A stretch of 64,000 bases of DNA from Anaerosacchariphilus polymeriproducens (GCF_003363435.1 NZ_QRCT01000034.1:186001-250000), one strand, 5' to 3'; positions 44,689 through 53,921 are shown, counted from the first letter of the stretch. Program-made: numbers and translations. Notes: generated by a model not told the origin, from the letters alone.

Positions 44689-45783
44689 TTAGTCTTTATA
44701 ATCAATCAATTCATTGGATATATTAATTCTTTCTTCATAAGTATCTAAAATAACACATACCCAGGTCTTTCCTTGATTTATGACTAATTCTTTTCCATTT
44801 GCATCCATAAAAGTAGTGGGATCAAATTGATTCTCTTTTTTCCAGGTAATATCCATTGCCTTTCCATTGGTAATATATTTACCTTTCCCACCTGTATTTG
44901 TATTGATATTTAAATAACCATTTTTGTCATAGTATTCCCACGGGGTATATTGTAAAATTATATTTTTATAAGCCAACTGTTTCCCTGTTGCTTCATCAAT
45001 TTGTGGTCCTCCATATTGATTACGATAATACAATTTGTCTTCCTGTTTATATTCAAACCATGGTTTATTTATAAAGTAGCCAGGCTGTACATATTTTGTA
45101 TCAGTACCTTGAATATCAATTTCTTTCTTATCATCTGAATTAAATTTAAATTGACCTGAATATCCTTCTTTATAGTCTCTTCTAAATCCCATCTTTTCAA
45201 TTCCTGCTTCCAGTTTCTCGGCGCTGGTATAAGCATTATGAGGAGACTTCCTATCAGAAGTACGATAATATACGGTATCACCAATATTATCAAGACCATT
45301 TAGATTATCAACTCCTTCTGAATCTAAAACAGGTACCGCATAAACTGCCTGGCCAAAATGTGAATAAATTGCATCGAATCCCATGAAGAAATCTATAAAA
45401 TAATTTCTACAACTTCGAACTGAACCAATTTTTTCTAAGCCTTGAAAATTCTCAAAAATACCCATTAAACGAGTAATACCGCCTTCGACAGGTGCTTCAT
45501 ATACAACATCTGCATTTTCAATTCCACTTTGAGGTACTGCAATTTTTACATTGCTTAACATAATAGCAATTGGTCTTTTTTTTGCGATTGCTTCATCTAC
45601 CCATTTACCGGTCAATAAACTCCGTACTTGCCCCTCATGTGTATCAACAGGTTTTTGATCAAAAGTCTGTTTGGGAACTTTTACTTCTTCTTTAGGTTCT
45701 TTTATAGGTTCTTTCTTCTTGCATCCTCCTAATAACAAACACATACAGACAAATACAATTAATAATCTAAAGTTCTTCATCAT
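44689..45783 (-). CDS. DUF3048 lipoprotein
   Basis: A 364-residue lipoprotein (signal ending LLLGGCKKK) of the DUF3048 family, related to YerB. RPIAIMLSNVKIAVPQSGIENADVVYEAPVEGGITRLMGIF and IGSVRSCRNYFIDFFMGFDAIYSHFGQA are the defining stretches. Function is unknown; the family is extracellular. The start is the ATG at 45783 or the adjacent one at 45780, both behind AAGGAG, giving a 14-17 base overlap with ybeY. A start at 45819 would add 12 charged residues in front of the signal peptide. Confidence 0.9.
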   Translation of the reverse strand: MMKNFRLLIVFVCMCLLLGGCKKKEPIKEPKEEVKVPKQTFDQKPVDTHEGQVRSLLTGKWVDEAIAKKRPIAIMLSNVKIAVPQSGIENADVVYEAPVEGGITRLMGIFENFQGLEKIGSVRSCRNYFIDFFMGFDAIYSHFGQAVYAVPVLDSEGVDNLNGLDNIGDTVYYRTSDRKSPHNAYTSAEKLEAGIEKMGFRRDYKEGYSGQFKFNSDDKKEIDIQGTDTKYVQPGYFINKPWFEYKQEDKLYYRNQYGGPQIDEATGKQLAYKNIILQYTPWEYYDKNGYLNINTNTGGKGKYITNGKAMDITWKKENQFDPTTFMDANGKELVINQGKTWVCVILDTYEERINISNELIDYKD

Positions 45784-46294
45784 TTTTCTCCTTATACTCT
45801 CTGAAAATCTTAAGTTCATCTAAAATTTGTTTTTGTTTGCCTTCCATAATAACAGCATCATTTTTCTCCATATGATCATATCCTAATAAATGCAGCATAC
45901 TATGTGTTATTAAGAAAGAAAACTCTCGTTCTAATGAATGACCATATTCTTCTGCCTGTTCTATCATTTTGGGAACTGAAATAATAATGTCTCCCAACAA
46001 CAATTCTCCCGTTTCAAGATTGAAGTTTTCCTCTACTTTTGTTTCAATCTCAGAAAAATCAGATGGAGTTGCATATTCAATGAGAGGAAAGGATAATACA
46101 TCCGTCGGTTTATCAATATGGCGGAACTCATTATTTATTTTTTGTATCCCTTCATTGGTTGTTAGAAGAAGTTCTACCTCAACTTCATAAGGGCAATCTT
46201 CAAAATCTAAAACTTTTTCAATTACTCCGACTGCCATTTTCTCATAATCATTGAATATTGTCAAATTACTCTCATTTTCGATATCTATCGTCAT
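45767..46294 (-). CDS. ybeY: Endoribonuclease YbeY
   Basis: YbeY is a zinc-dependent RNase for 16S rRNA maturation and ribosome quality control. The 175 residues include the ligands His131, His135 and His141 in HSMLHLLGYDH. TDVLSFPL and LGDIIISVPKM are other family motifs. The ATG at 46294 lies six bases after AGGAGG. It follows the yqfF-like gene in the order found in Bacillus. Confidence 0.96.
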   Translation of the reverse strand: MTIDIENESNLTIFNDYEKMAVGVIEKVLDFEDCPYEVEVELLLTTNEGIQKINNEFRHIDKPTDVLSFPLIEYATPSDFSEIETKVEENFNLETGELLLGDIIISVPKMIEQAEEYGHSLEREFSFLITHSMLHLLGYDHMEKNDAVIMEGKQKQILDELKIFREYKEKNDEEL

Positions 46295-46304
46295 CACTTA
46301 CCTC

Positions 46305-47477
46305 CTATTTAGTTAAAAACAATTCTTTTAAGTCCATATACATCTTAAGGGTGATTCCCGATTTATCCAATAAGCCCTTAGAAAGTATCTCATTAAATGT
46401 CTGTTGCACTAATATTTCTTTTGATATAGAACCTTCTAAAATTTCTTTTCTATATTTTGTAAAATTCATTAACATTGTATCAACTATCATTACAATAGCA
46501 GCTTCTTTTGTGCTTGGTAAAACAAATCTACCGGAATATTCATATAGAACTTGTACTAATTCAATTGGGAAATTGTATTCTTCTGTCAGTTTAATATTTT
46601 CTTCTATATAATCACTACCTTGTACTAACCCTATTCTATGATATAATCCTCCTACTTTTGCTAATAATGGATCAGCACCAATTAATTCTGCTGCATTACC
46701 TGCTACTTTAGCAACTGCTAATGTATGTTGATACTCTGATTCTGAAAAATCTTTTAATTGTTTGAGTAAAATATGTTTCGAAGAACAAATAGACCACAAA
46801 CGTCGATATAATCCATGATCAATATAAGTTTCTACATAAGGCAGCATCAATTTAACAAGTACTATTGCAATAAGTCCGGCTCCAAATGCCTGCCAAGCAT
46901 ATATAACATGAAAATTTGATGTTGCTAAATATTCAAATAGTATTGTTAGACATATATTACTACAAATGATAGAAATACCTGCTGTGATAAATGTTTTTTT
47001 ATCTTTCAAATACTCTGAGACCAAACATCCTATTACACCAGAAAGAATATAAAGTAAATACAATTCAACAGTGCCATCAGCAATCAGGATTAACATTGTT
47101 GAAAAATAAATATTCATTAAGAAACCAACGGTTGTGTTTAAAATAAAGGTACATAATATTCCAATAACTAAAATCGGTCTTAAATAAGGTGGAATTAACA
47201 AAATTAATATTTCATATATTGACCATATGAAAAAAAACCAAAATATTCTTTTATAATTATAATACTTTTCTATACGATATCCATTTTCTATTCGGTTCGT
47301 TTCGAGTAAAAATACAATAAATGATACTAACAAAATCCCTACTGTAACAATTCCGATAATATCTTTTACATTATGTTGAAGGACGATCCCCATTATACCA
47401 TTCATCATTATAGCAACAATATAGATAGCAATAATATAGATACTTCTTTCTTTTGACCATTTTTTTTCTGGTAGCAT
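46305..47477 (-). CDS. YqfF/PgpH-like membrane protein with degenerate HD domain
   Basis: A 390-residue protein with about six to seven hydrophobic segments (residues 11-215) and a cytosolic HD-like domain (about 225-390). Between phoH and ybeY, Bacillus and Listeria carry YqfF/PgpH, a c-di-AMP phosphodiesterase. Here the alignable core is YQHTLAVAKVAGNAAELIGADPLLAKVGGLYHRIG: His251 and His280 remain, but the HD aspartate is Arg281, and the later HHGT motif is missing (LYEYSGRF instead). The large extracellular 7TMR-HDED domain is also absent. It is therefore probably not an active hydrolase. It might still bind the nucleotide or a partner. Confidence 0.85.
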   Translation of the reverse strand: MLPEKKWSKERSIYIIAIYIVAIMMNGIMGIVLQHNVKDIIGIVTVGILLVSFIVFLLETNRIENGYRIEKYYNYKRIFWFFFIWSIYEILILLIPPYLRPILVIGILCTFILNTTVGFLMNIYFSTMLILIADGTVELYLLYILSGVIGCLVSEYLKDKKTFITAGISIICSNICLTILFEYLATSNFHVIYAWQAFGAGLIAIVLVKLMLPYVETYIDHGLYRRLWSICSSKHILLKQLKDFSESEYQHTLAVAKVAGNAAELIGADPLLAKVGGLYHRIGLVQGSDYIEENIKLTEEYNFPIELVQVLYEYSGRFVLPSTKEAAIVMIVDTMLMNFTKYRKEILEGSISKEILVQQTFNEILSKGLLDKSGITLKMYMDLKELFLTK

Positions 47478-47501
47478 AAATTCTCCTATAACTTAGCATT
47501 T

Positions 47502-48497
47502 TTATCTCTTTTTGTCTTGTTGTTTATTATTTCTTTTATATTGTTTATTTTCAAATTCTTCATAAGCTTTTACTATTTTTTGAACTAGAGGATGCCGAAC
47601 AACATCACTACTGGTCAATGTACATATTCCTATATCTTCGACTTTTTTTATTACCTTTAAAGCAACATCTAATCCTGACTTCACTCCTGTAGCAAGATCT
47701 TTTTGTGTAGAATCTCCGGTTATTACTACTTTAGACCCAAAACCAATTCTTGTCAAAAACATTTTCATCTGCGCAGGTGTTGTATTTTGAGCTTCATCCA
47801 AAATAATAAATGCATTATCTAATGTCCTACCCCTCATATATGCTAAAGGTGCAACTTCAATCAACCCTTTTTCCATATTTCTCATAAAACTTTCTGCACC
47901 CATTATTTCGTATAGTGCATCATATAGAGGTCTTAAATAAGGGTCAACCTTACTTTGCAAATCACCTGGTAAAAATCCCAGTTTTTCTCCGGCTTCTATT
48001 GCAGGCCTGGTTAAAATAATTCTACCAACTTCATTATTTTTAAAAGCAGTAATAGCCATTGCCATCGCCAGATATGTTTTACCGGTACCCGCAGGTCCAA
48101 TTCCAAAAACAATCATACGATTTCTAATTTTATCAACATATCCCTTTTGACCTAAAGTCTTTGGTTTAATTGGTTTTCCATTTAACGTATGGCAAATTAA
48201 ATCTTTATCTATTTCTACAATTGCAGCTTCTTCATTTTCAAAACACAAGGAAATAGCGTAATCAACATTTTGCTCTTGAATTATATTGCCACGTTTTGAT
48301 AACTCAATTAATTGTTGAAATACGCTTTTTGCTCTTTTGACTGTATTTTCAGGACCTATTATCTTAAGTTCTTCGTTTCTGGCTACTATGGTAACTTTAA
48401 GTGCTTTTTCAATTTTCTTTATATTTTGATCAAACTGTCCAAAAACATTTTTTACATGTTCAGTTGGAATTCCTATCATAGTTTCTATTATGCTCAT
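47502..48497 (-). CDS. phoH: PhoH family ATPase
   Basis: A 331-residue PhoH-like protein with an N-terminal KH-like RNA-binding part (about 1-110) and a P-loop ATPase: GPAGTGKTYLAMAMA at 134-, EAGEKLGFLPGDLQ, FIILDEAQNTTP as Walker B, and VVITGDSTQKDL. The family is often linked to RNA metabolism and toxin activity and sits next to ybeY. It overlaps the upstream yqfD by 4 bases. Confidence 0.95.
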   Translation of the reverse strand: MSIIETMIGIPTEHVKNVFGQFDQNIKKIEKALKVTIVARNEELKIIGPENTVKRAKSVFQQLIELSKRGNIIQEQNVDYAISLCFENEEAAIVEIDKDLICHTLNGKPIKPKTLGQKGYVDKIRNRMIVFGIGPAGTGKTYLAMAMAITAFKNNEVGRIILTRPAIEAGEKLGFLPGDLQSKVDPYLRPLYDALYEIMGAESFMRNMEKGLIEVAPLAYMRGRTLDNAFIILDEAQNTTPAQMKMFLTRIGFGSKVVITGDSTQKDLATGVKSGLDVALKVIKKVEDIGICTLTSSDVVRHPLVQKIVKAYEEFENKQYKRNNKQQDKKR

Positions 48498-49735
48498 TGT
48501 AAATTCCCTTCTTCTGATTCCGTATTTTTGGGTACTTCAAGGATTTCTGTTTCTTGATACGTACCAATTGGCTCAATCACTATAATTTCACCATTTCCTA
48601 TACAACTCTTTTTATTCACTTCTATAATAACATTATTTTCTACAATTTGAACCCCCTTTTCTATTAAATTTTTACAATATCTCTTTAAACGTAATTTTTC
48701 TATTTTAGTAGCCTGTTCTTTTGTATATTGATTCTTTACTACTTTATATTCTTCATATATATTTGTTTCCAAAAAGAAAGGTAAATAAAAGTTAGTTGAC
48801 AACTTCAATTGTTTTTCATTGGCAGTAAAATCATAATGCTTATAAGGTATTTTTTGTGCACCTATTTTTAGTAAATAATCAAAAGCCCTTATGGAATGGG
48901 ATACTTTCTTTTTATTTGTATATACTTTTTTATTATAAGTTAAAGAAAATTCATCTTTATATGTATATTCCGTTCTTCCGAATATATCTGAATCAGATTG
49001 GCAATATTGATAATCACATACTTCTTTTGCATCATTTAAAATTTCTATTCTGCCTAGTACTAAAATGTCTCCTTTTTTTACAGTACTTCCTTTCGTTACT
49101 TGTGGAACCCCTCTTCTTGTAATTATATTTTCTATAATTCCATCTTTTTTTGCTATCAGGTCCATTGGAACATTTTTATCCTTTTTATCTATTATTCTTC
49201 TTGCATTTCCTTCCTGAACGCTTACAATTAACCTTGTTCCATTTATTTGAACGGATGCCCATATAATATCATTAAATCTAGCTCTTAATTTTTCTTCCAT
49301 TTTTTCACAATCTATTTTGCTTTTTAATGTACCGTGACATACAGACTGTTCTTTTAAATAATCAAATATTATATTATCTGTTTCTGTTACATTTCCATTT
49401 ATTTCAACATCCCAAATAAACATAGACATAATTGTAAGAAATACAAATGCAATTACAATTCCACAAAAAAATGCTTTTCTTTTGCGATTTTTAAAAAGAA
49501 ACATTGGGAATCCTTTTTTTTCTAAAATTATAATTTTTGATTTTGATTTTCTTAAAATATTTTTCAATTTCAGAAAATCTTTTCTATAAATATAAAACTC
49601 ATAAGCATCATCATGATTTTTTAAGTTCCATATATAAATTTCATGATTACTACACATATTAAAAAAACGTTCTGGTGCTAGGGAAATAAGTCTGACCTTT
49701 ACATATCCCTTATAGTAATTTACAAAATGATTCAT
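48494..49735 (-). CDS. yqfD: Sporulation protein YqfD
   Basis: A 413-residue protein of the YqfD family required for sporulation in Bacillus. A cytoplasmic N-terminal part (about 1-90) is followed by one membrane segment (FFCGIVIAFVFLTIMSMFIW) and a large external part with VEINGNVTETDNIIFDYLKEQSV, IIWASVQINGTRLIVSVQEGNARR and IVARRG-like repeats (GVPQVTKGSTVKKGDILVLG). It is 12 bases downstream of yqfC and overlaps phoH by 4. Confidence 0.93.
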   Translation of the reverse strand: MNHFVNYYKGYVKVRLISLAPERFFNMCSNHEIYIWNLKNHDDAYEFYIYRKDFLKLKNILRKSKSKIIILEKKGFPMFLFKNRKRKAFFCGIVIAFVFLTIMSMFIWDVEINGNVTETDNIIFDYLKEQSVCHGTLKSKIDCEKMEEKLRARFNDIIWASVQINGTRLIVSVQEGNARRIIDKKDKNVPMDLIAKKDGIIENIITRRGVPQVTKGSTVKKGDILVLGRIEILNDAKEVCDYQYCQSDSDIFGRTEYTYKDEFSLTYNKKVYTNKKKVSHSIRAFDYLLKIGAQKIPYKHYDFTANEKQLKLSTNFYLPFFLETNIYEEYKVVKNQYTKEQATKIEKLRLKRYCKNLIEKGVQIVENNVIIEVNKKSCIGNGEIIVIEPIGTYQETEILEVPKNTESEEGNLQ

Positions 49736-49747
49736 TCAAAATTCTCC

Positions 49748-50047
49748 TTACAATTCATAATTGATTGCTTGAATGGTTCCTGTAATTTTCATTTCCTCAT
49801 TAGTATAATAAGATATTAAAAGTTTTTTACCTAGTATTTCCAACCTGCAATTTTTCGTTTGAATTTTAATTTTATTCTCTGTATATTCCATAATACCTTT
49901 ATAATTCTCGATATATGCTTCAAAAGGTCCCATTGCGGTAACAATTACTGCTCCATACATGATATCTTTTGGAAGATCCAATCCTTCAACTACATTTTTT
50001 TTTACTTTTCTTACTTCTCTCGATAAATTAATTGATCGTTTCTTCAT
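49748..50047 (-). CDS. yqfC: YqfC/YabP family sporulation protein
   Basis: A 99-residue protein matching YqfC/YabP: KKNVVEGLDLPKDIMYGAVIVTAMGPFEAYIENYKGI with a beta-rich C-terminus (IKIQTKNCRLEILGKKLLI). Family members are made in the mother cell during sporulation. The ATG at 50047 follows GGGGAATCG; a start at 50083 would run into the terminator of pdp. It begins the yqfC-yqfD-phoH-yqfF-ybeY operon. Confidence 0.92.
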   Translation of the reverse strand: MKKRSINLSREVRKVKKNVVEGLDLPKDIMYGAVIVTAMGPFEAYIENYKGIMEYTENKIKIQTKNCRLEILGKKLLISYYTNEEMKITGTIQAINYEL

Positions 50048-50061
50048 AAACGATTCCCCAC

Positions 50062-50103
50062 AAATATAAAGAGGCAGTCTCAAATTTACAATGAGACAAC
50101 CTC
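50062..50103 (-). terminator. Terminator after pdp
   Basis: On the minus strand, GAGG-TT-GTCTCA and TGAGAC-TG-CCTC (arms 50092-50103 and 50071-50082) form an interrupted 10-bp stem followed by TTTATATTTG. It separates pdp from the yqfC operon. A possible yqfC promoter (TTGTAA, 17 bases, TATATT) overlaps the hairpin, but this is weak. Nothing else is seen in 50104-50149. Confidence 0.7.
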
Positions 50104-50149
50104 CTTCTTTTATTATTATCTAGTATATGAATACATTATTGAATTATTC

Positions 50150-51463
50150 CTATCTTTCCTTAGTAACTATCTTTTTGATTAGTGTTGGCGTAGATATTTG
50201 TTCTTCACTGAAATTATATGCATTTATAAATCGTTCTTTAGCATCTGCTAATTTTCTTAAATCATTTGCATGGATTTCAGCAAGACTCTCTCCTTTCTGA
50301 ACAAAATCTCCTACTTTTTTCTTGATTTTGAAACCTACGGATAAATCAATTTTACTTTCTTTTGTCTCTCTGCCACCACCTAAAATCAATGATGCTACAC
50401 CTACTTCATCTGTCGTTATTTCTCTTACATATCCTGCTTTAGGAGAATAAATATCTTCAATAATAGTAGCTTTTGGCAATAATTCTGGTTCAAATACTGC
50501 CTTTTCATTTCCACCTTGTGCTTTAATAAATTCTGCAAATTTATGTAAGGCACTCTTATTTTCAATAGAATTCTCTAACATTTTTCGACCAATTTCCGGT
50601 GTTGATGCTTTTTGGGTACCTACCAACATATAACTTCCTAATGTTAAGCATAATTCAAGTAAGTCTTGCGGTCCTCTTCCATCCAGTGCAGCAATAGCTT
50701 CTTTCACCTCTACTGCATTTCCTACTGCATTTCCTAATGGCTGATTCATATCTGAAATAATTGCAAATGTATTTTTTCCTGCTCCTTGTCCTATTTTCAC
50801 CATTTCCTCTGCAAGAACAAATGCTTCTTCCTGTGTTTTCATAAAAGCTCCACTACCTGTTTTCACATCTAAAACTATTGTATCAGCCCCAGCAGCTAAC
50901 TTTTTACTCATAATGCTGCTCGCGATTAAGGATATATTATCTACAGTAGCAGTAACATCTCTTAATGCATAAAGTTTTTTATCTGCGGGAGCCAAATTTG
51001 CAGTCTGTCCTACAATAGCAAGTTTGATTTTGTTGACATTATCTATAAACTGTTTTGTTGTCAGGGATGTGTGAAATCCTTCAAAACTTTCAAGCTTATC
51101 TATTGTTCCACCGGTATGGCCTAGACCTCTGCCTGACATTTTGGCTATAGGTATTCCTAAAGAGGCAATCATAGGTCCTAATACCAATGAAGTCTTATCT
51201 CCTACTCCGCCTGTGCTATGCTTGTCTGCTTTTAGTCCCTCAATAGAAGATAAATCCAAAATATCTCCGCTATGTGCCATTTCCATCGTCAATGCCAATG
51301 TTTCCTGTTCATTTAATCCTTGAAAATATATTGCCATCATCATTGCTGACATTTGATAATCTGGAATTTCTTCTTTTGTATATCCTTGAATTATAAACTT
51401 GATCTCTTCATCAGAAAGTGTTCCATGATTACGTTTTTTTATAATTAAATCATACATTCTCAT
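50150..51463 (-). CDS. pdp: Pyrimidine-nucleoside phosphorylase
   Basis: Pdp releases sugar phosphates from uridine, thymidine and deoxyuridine. The 437 residues contain KADKHSTGGVGDKTSLVLGP and KMSGRGLGHTGGTIDKLES, the phosphate-binding and catalytic signatures, then SSIMSKKLAAGADTIVLDVKTGSGAFMK. The C-terminal alpha/beta domain is complete. The start at 51463 lies after AGGAGGG. It has its own strong promoter at 51488-51516 and a terminator, so it is a single-gene unit. Confidence 0.97.
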   Translation of the reverse strand: MRMYDLIIKKRNHGTLSDEEIKFIIQGYTKEEIPDYQMSAMMMAIYFQGLNEQETLALTMEMAHSGDILDLSSIEGLKADKHSTGGVGDKTSLVLGPMIASLGIPIAKMSGRGLGHTGGTIDKLESFEGFHTSLTTKQFIDNVNKIKLAIVGQTANLAPADKKLYALRDVTATVDNISLIASSIMSKKLAAGADTIVLDVKTGSGAFMKTQEEAFVLAEEMVKIGQGAGKNTFAIISDMNQPLGNAVGNAVEVKEAIAALDGRGPQDLLELCLTLGSYMLVGTQKASTPEIGRKMLENSIENKSALHKFAEFIKAQGGNEKAVFEPELLPKATIIEDIYSPKAGYVREITTDEVGVASLILGGGRETKESKIDLSVGFKIKKKVGDFVQKGESLAEIHANDLRKLADAKERFINAYNFSEEQISTPTLIKKIVTKER

Positions 51464-51487
51464 AGTTGTACCCTCCTATCTGCTCTT

Positions 51488-51516
51488 ATTATATTCTCTT
51501 TTTTTATTAACTTCAA
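51488..51516 (-). promoter_or_regulatory. pdp promoter
   Basis: On the minus strand, TTGAAG (51511-51516) and a perfect TATAAT (51488-51493) are separated by 17 bases, 25 bases before the pdp start. It lies in the short gap downstream of the isolated ATPase gene, which shows pdp is transcribed independently. Confidence 0.82.
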
Positions 51517-51542
51517 TAAGCGATTTTGTTACTTATTTAAAC

Positions 51543-53216
51543 TCACCATACTTCATTCAAGTCTCCCATATATATATATTGATTATTTTTAAATGCCTTC
51601 ATTACAGTTTCATCTTTCTCTAATTCATATTCTTTAAATACTATATTTCTATTAGTAAGATATTGCTTCATTTCATTATATCTTCCTGAGCATTCATGAT
51701 TCCATGAAAATCCCCTTACGTTTATAAATGCAGTTGGACATAATTTATCACTTACTAATATAACAGTATGATAACTAACATTATTAATATTTTCATATGT
51801 TAATTCTTGCCTAAAAATTAATACAGCATCTAATTCTGTTCTATACCATGTAATTATTTTGTATAAATCTTTTATTTCTGATGTTGATAATTCCTCTATG
51901 TTATATCTATTCATATCCGTTACCCTAAACTCTTTAGGCTTATATATTTTTAATATTTCATTTTCTAAAGTATCTGAATTATTATATAATAAATTTTCAT
52001 CATCTTCCTTTATAATATATCTTCCATCTATAAAATCAATATATTTAGAAGCATGTAATAATTCTATTATTCTATCCATAATAATACTTATATTAGATAT
52101 AAATATATGCTTATTTTTTATATCGTAAATTTCACTATCAGTTAAATATGTACTTATTTTTAATATACTTAAGATATCAAATAGAAATTCTTTAACTAAA
52201 TCTTTAAATGGTTCTGATAAATTTTTATAAACATTACTTTCCTCTACTTCATTCATAATATTCCAAATATTACTAGAGTATTTATAGAATTCATCGCCAC
52301 TTTCAAATGTTATAATTCTTCTATAATTTCCAATTGTATAAAAATAACTTTCTTTTACACTATTAATACTATTGAATTCTTTTATTTTAGGTGATATTAT
52401 AATGTACTCTTCCCAAGATAATAAAGGTAAATATAGATATCTGTTAAACATATCCACATACCTTTTGTCACTTCTTATATTAATATACTTTTTAGTATCA
52501 CATACCATAAAATATACTAGTCCACTCTCTAAAAATAATTCTTTATTCGTGTTTAATAATATATTAAATTCATCGTCTGATAATTTATCAATTTCATCTA
52601 AAATTACCACTATACGATTATTCTTAGATAATTCTATTAATATAGAAATTAACTCTTTAATATTTTTTTCTTGTTTCTGTATAGGTGTACTAATGACTTC
52701 ATAAATAAACTCATTTTTTTTATTTTCTTCAATTATTAAATTATTAGATAAATTAATATCTAAATATTTTTTTATATTAATTCCAAATATTCTTTGTAAT
52801 TTATTTGTTTGGTTCTCTGCCAATCTAGATTCAAAAGACTTTCTAATTAATACCTCATTAAATATTTTATATTTTAATCTACTTATTTTTTCTCTACATC
52901 GCTCTGTACTATTTAAACCTCTCTCATTAATTAAATTATCTAAATATATAATCATTTCACTAATTAAATCAAAAGAACTATCCAGCACATTCAAATGTAG
53001 AAAAATTCTATCATTTATATACTCATCTTTAAATAAATTTATAAATGTCGTTTTACCTGCTCCTCTCATTCCAGATATTATATGAATGCCTTGTATATAT
53101 TGTCCAATAATCTCATTTAATTTATTTCGTTTGTTTAATATTCTAGACGAATAATTTGCTAAATATATTTTTTCTTTTTCTAGTGCACTTACATTATATT
53201 TACGATTTAAAACCAA
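51543..53216 (-). CDS. Isolated AAA/STAND-like P-loop ATPase, probable accessory gene
   Basis: A 557-residue protein with Walker A GMRGAGKTT (49-57), Walker B VVILDEID (203-210), a sensor-1-like VYFMVCDTKKY (about 234-244), and a helical region with a possible winged helix near 378-402 (IIMDRIIELLHASKYIDFIDGRYIIKED). Residues about 425-557 form a separate alpha/beta-looking domain that I do not recognise. The layout resembles STAND or ORC-type ATPases seen in regulation or antiviral defence. The gene is far more AT-rich than its neighbours (only 6 G or C in 52741-52800) and rich in ATA codons, suggesting transfer. A TTG at 53216 behind AAGGATGTG is the likely start. No partner gene is adjacent. 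Confidence 0.75.
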   Translation of the reverse strand: MVLNRKYNVSALEKEKIYLANYSSRILNKRNKLNEIIGQYIQGIHIISGMRGAGKTTFINLFKDEYINDRIFLHLNVLDSSFDLISEMIIYLDNLINERGLNSTERCREKISRLKYKIFNEVLIRKSFESRLAENQTNKLQRIFGINIKKYLDINLSNNLIIEENKKNEFIYEVISTPIQKQEKNIKELISILIELSKNNRIVVILDEIDKLSDDEFNILLNTNKELFLESGLVYFMVCDTKKYINIRSDKRYVDMFNRYLYLPLLSWEEYIIISPKIKEFNSINSVKESYFYTIGNYRRIITFESGDEFYKYSSNIWNIMNEVEESNVYKNLSEPFKDLVKEFLFDILSILKISTYLTDSEIYDIKNKHIFISNISIIMDRIIELLHASKYIDFIDGRYIIKEDDENLLYNNSDTLENEILKIYKPKEFRVTDMNRYNIEELSTSEIKDLYKIITWYRTELDAVLIFRQELTYENINNVSYHTVILVSDKLCPTAFINVRGFSWNHECSGRYNEMKQYLTNRNIVFKEYELEKDETVMKAFKNNQYIYMGDLNEVW

Positions 53217-53340
53217 ATTTTCACATCCTTATATACATTATATTAAATATTTTTCGCATCTTATTATACTTTGTTTCTATATAGCAACATCCAAATTTAA
53301 TGTAACTCATTCCTTTATTCAATTTCAGTAAAAAACTCAC

Positions 53341-53820
53341 TTATTTATGATATGGTTCTTTTTTTATAATTCTATAACTACGGTATATCTGTTCTAATAA
53401 AATAACTCTCATAAGTTGATGCGGAAAAGTCATTTTAGAAAAACTTAACAATTCATCAGCCTTTTTCAGTACTTGTTCATCGAGACCCAGTGAACCTCCA
53501 ATAATGAAAACGATATGGCTGATACTATTTAATCCTAAATGTTCTATCTTTTCTGCTAATTGAGGTGAATCTAGTTGGTGGCCTTCTATTGCTAATGCGA
53601 TAATATAGTTATCAGGTTTTATATGCTTCATTATTCGAATAGCTTCTTTTTCCTTAATTTGTTTCACTTCTCCTTGTGAAGCTTTGTCTGGAGTTTTTTC
53701 ATCTATCACTTCGATTATTTCTAAATTACAATATCTGCTTAATCTTTTGCTATACTCTTCAATCGCCTTCATATAATAATTCTCTTTTATTTTGCCAACA
53801 GATATAATTGTTATTTTCAT
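53341..53820 (-). CDS. rlmH: 23S rRNA pseudouridine-1915 N3-methyltransferase
   Basis: RlmH methylates pseudouridine 1915 on the assembled 70S ribosome. The 159 residues are of typical length, with the SPOUT-fold SAM knot: IALAIEGHQLDSPQLAEKI, HIVFIIGGSLGLDEQVLKKAD and the C-terminal FPHQLMRVILLEQIYRSYRI KK-EPYHK end. All motifs are intact. ATG at 53820 follows GGAG. It stands between the ATPase and the nfn genes. Confidence 0.97.
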   Translation of the reverse strand: MKITIISVGKIKENYYMKAIEEYSKRLSRYCNLEIIEVIDEKTPDKASQGEVKQIKEKEAIRIMKHIKPDNYIIALAIEGHQLDSPQLAEKIEHLGLNSISHIVFIIGGSLGLDEQVLKKADELLSFSKMTFPHQLMRVILLEQIYRSYRIIKKEPYHK

Positions 53821-53833
53821 GTTACTCTCCTTT

Positions 53834-53867
53834 AATTTAAAATGGGAATAACCTAAGTTATTCCCAT
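53834..53867 (-). terminator. Terminator after nfnB
   Basis: On the minus strand, ATGGGAATAAC (53857-53867) and GTTATTCCCAT (53842-53852) form a perfect 11-bp stem with a 4-base loop, then TTTTAAATT. It ends the nfnAB transcript upstream of rlmH. Confidence 0.8.
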
Positions 53868-53921
53868 ATCATCTATTTTCAAGAGATTTGCTTTGATACC
53901 TTGAAAATATCATTTGATTCT

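Noticed and set aside
44689-45783. Penicillin-binding or protease function for the DUF3048 lipoprotein
   Set aside because: No catalytic motif could be seen; kept as a domain of unknown function.
50122-50129. Sigma-E type -10 (CATATACT on the minus strand) for yqfC
   Set aside because: It lies upstream of the pdp terminator, which would stop transcription before yqfC, and no good -35 is seen.
52372-52704. A 110-codon reading frame antisense to the lone ATPase, a possible antitoxin or partner
   Set aside because: No ribosome binding site or promoter, and the sequence mirrors the ATPase Walker B region.
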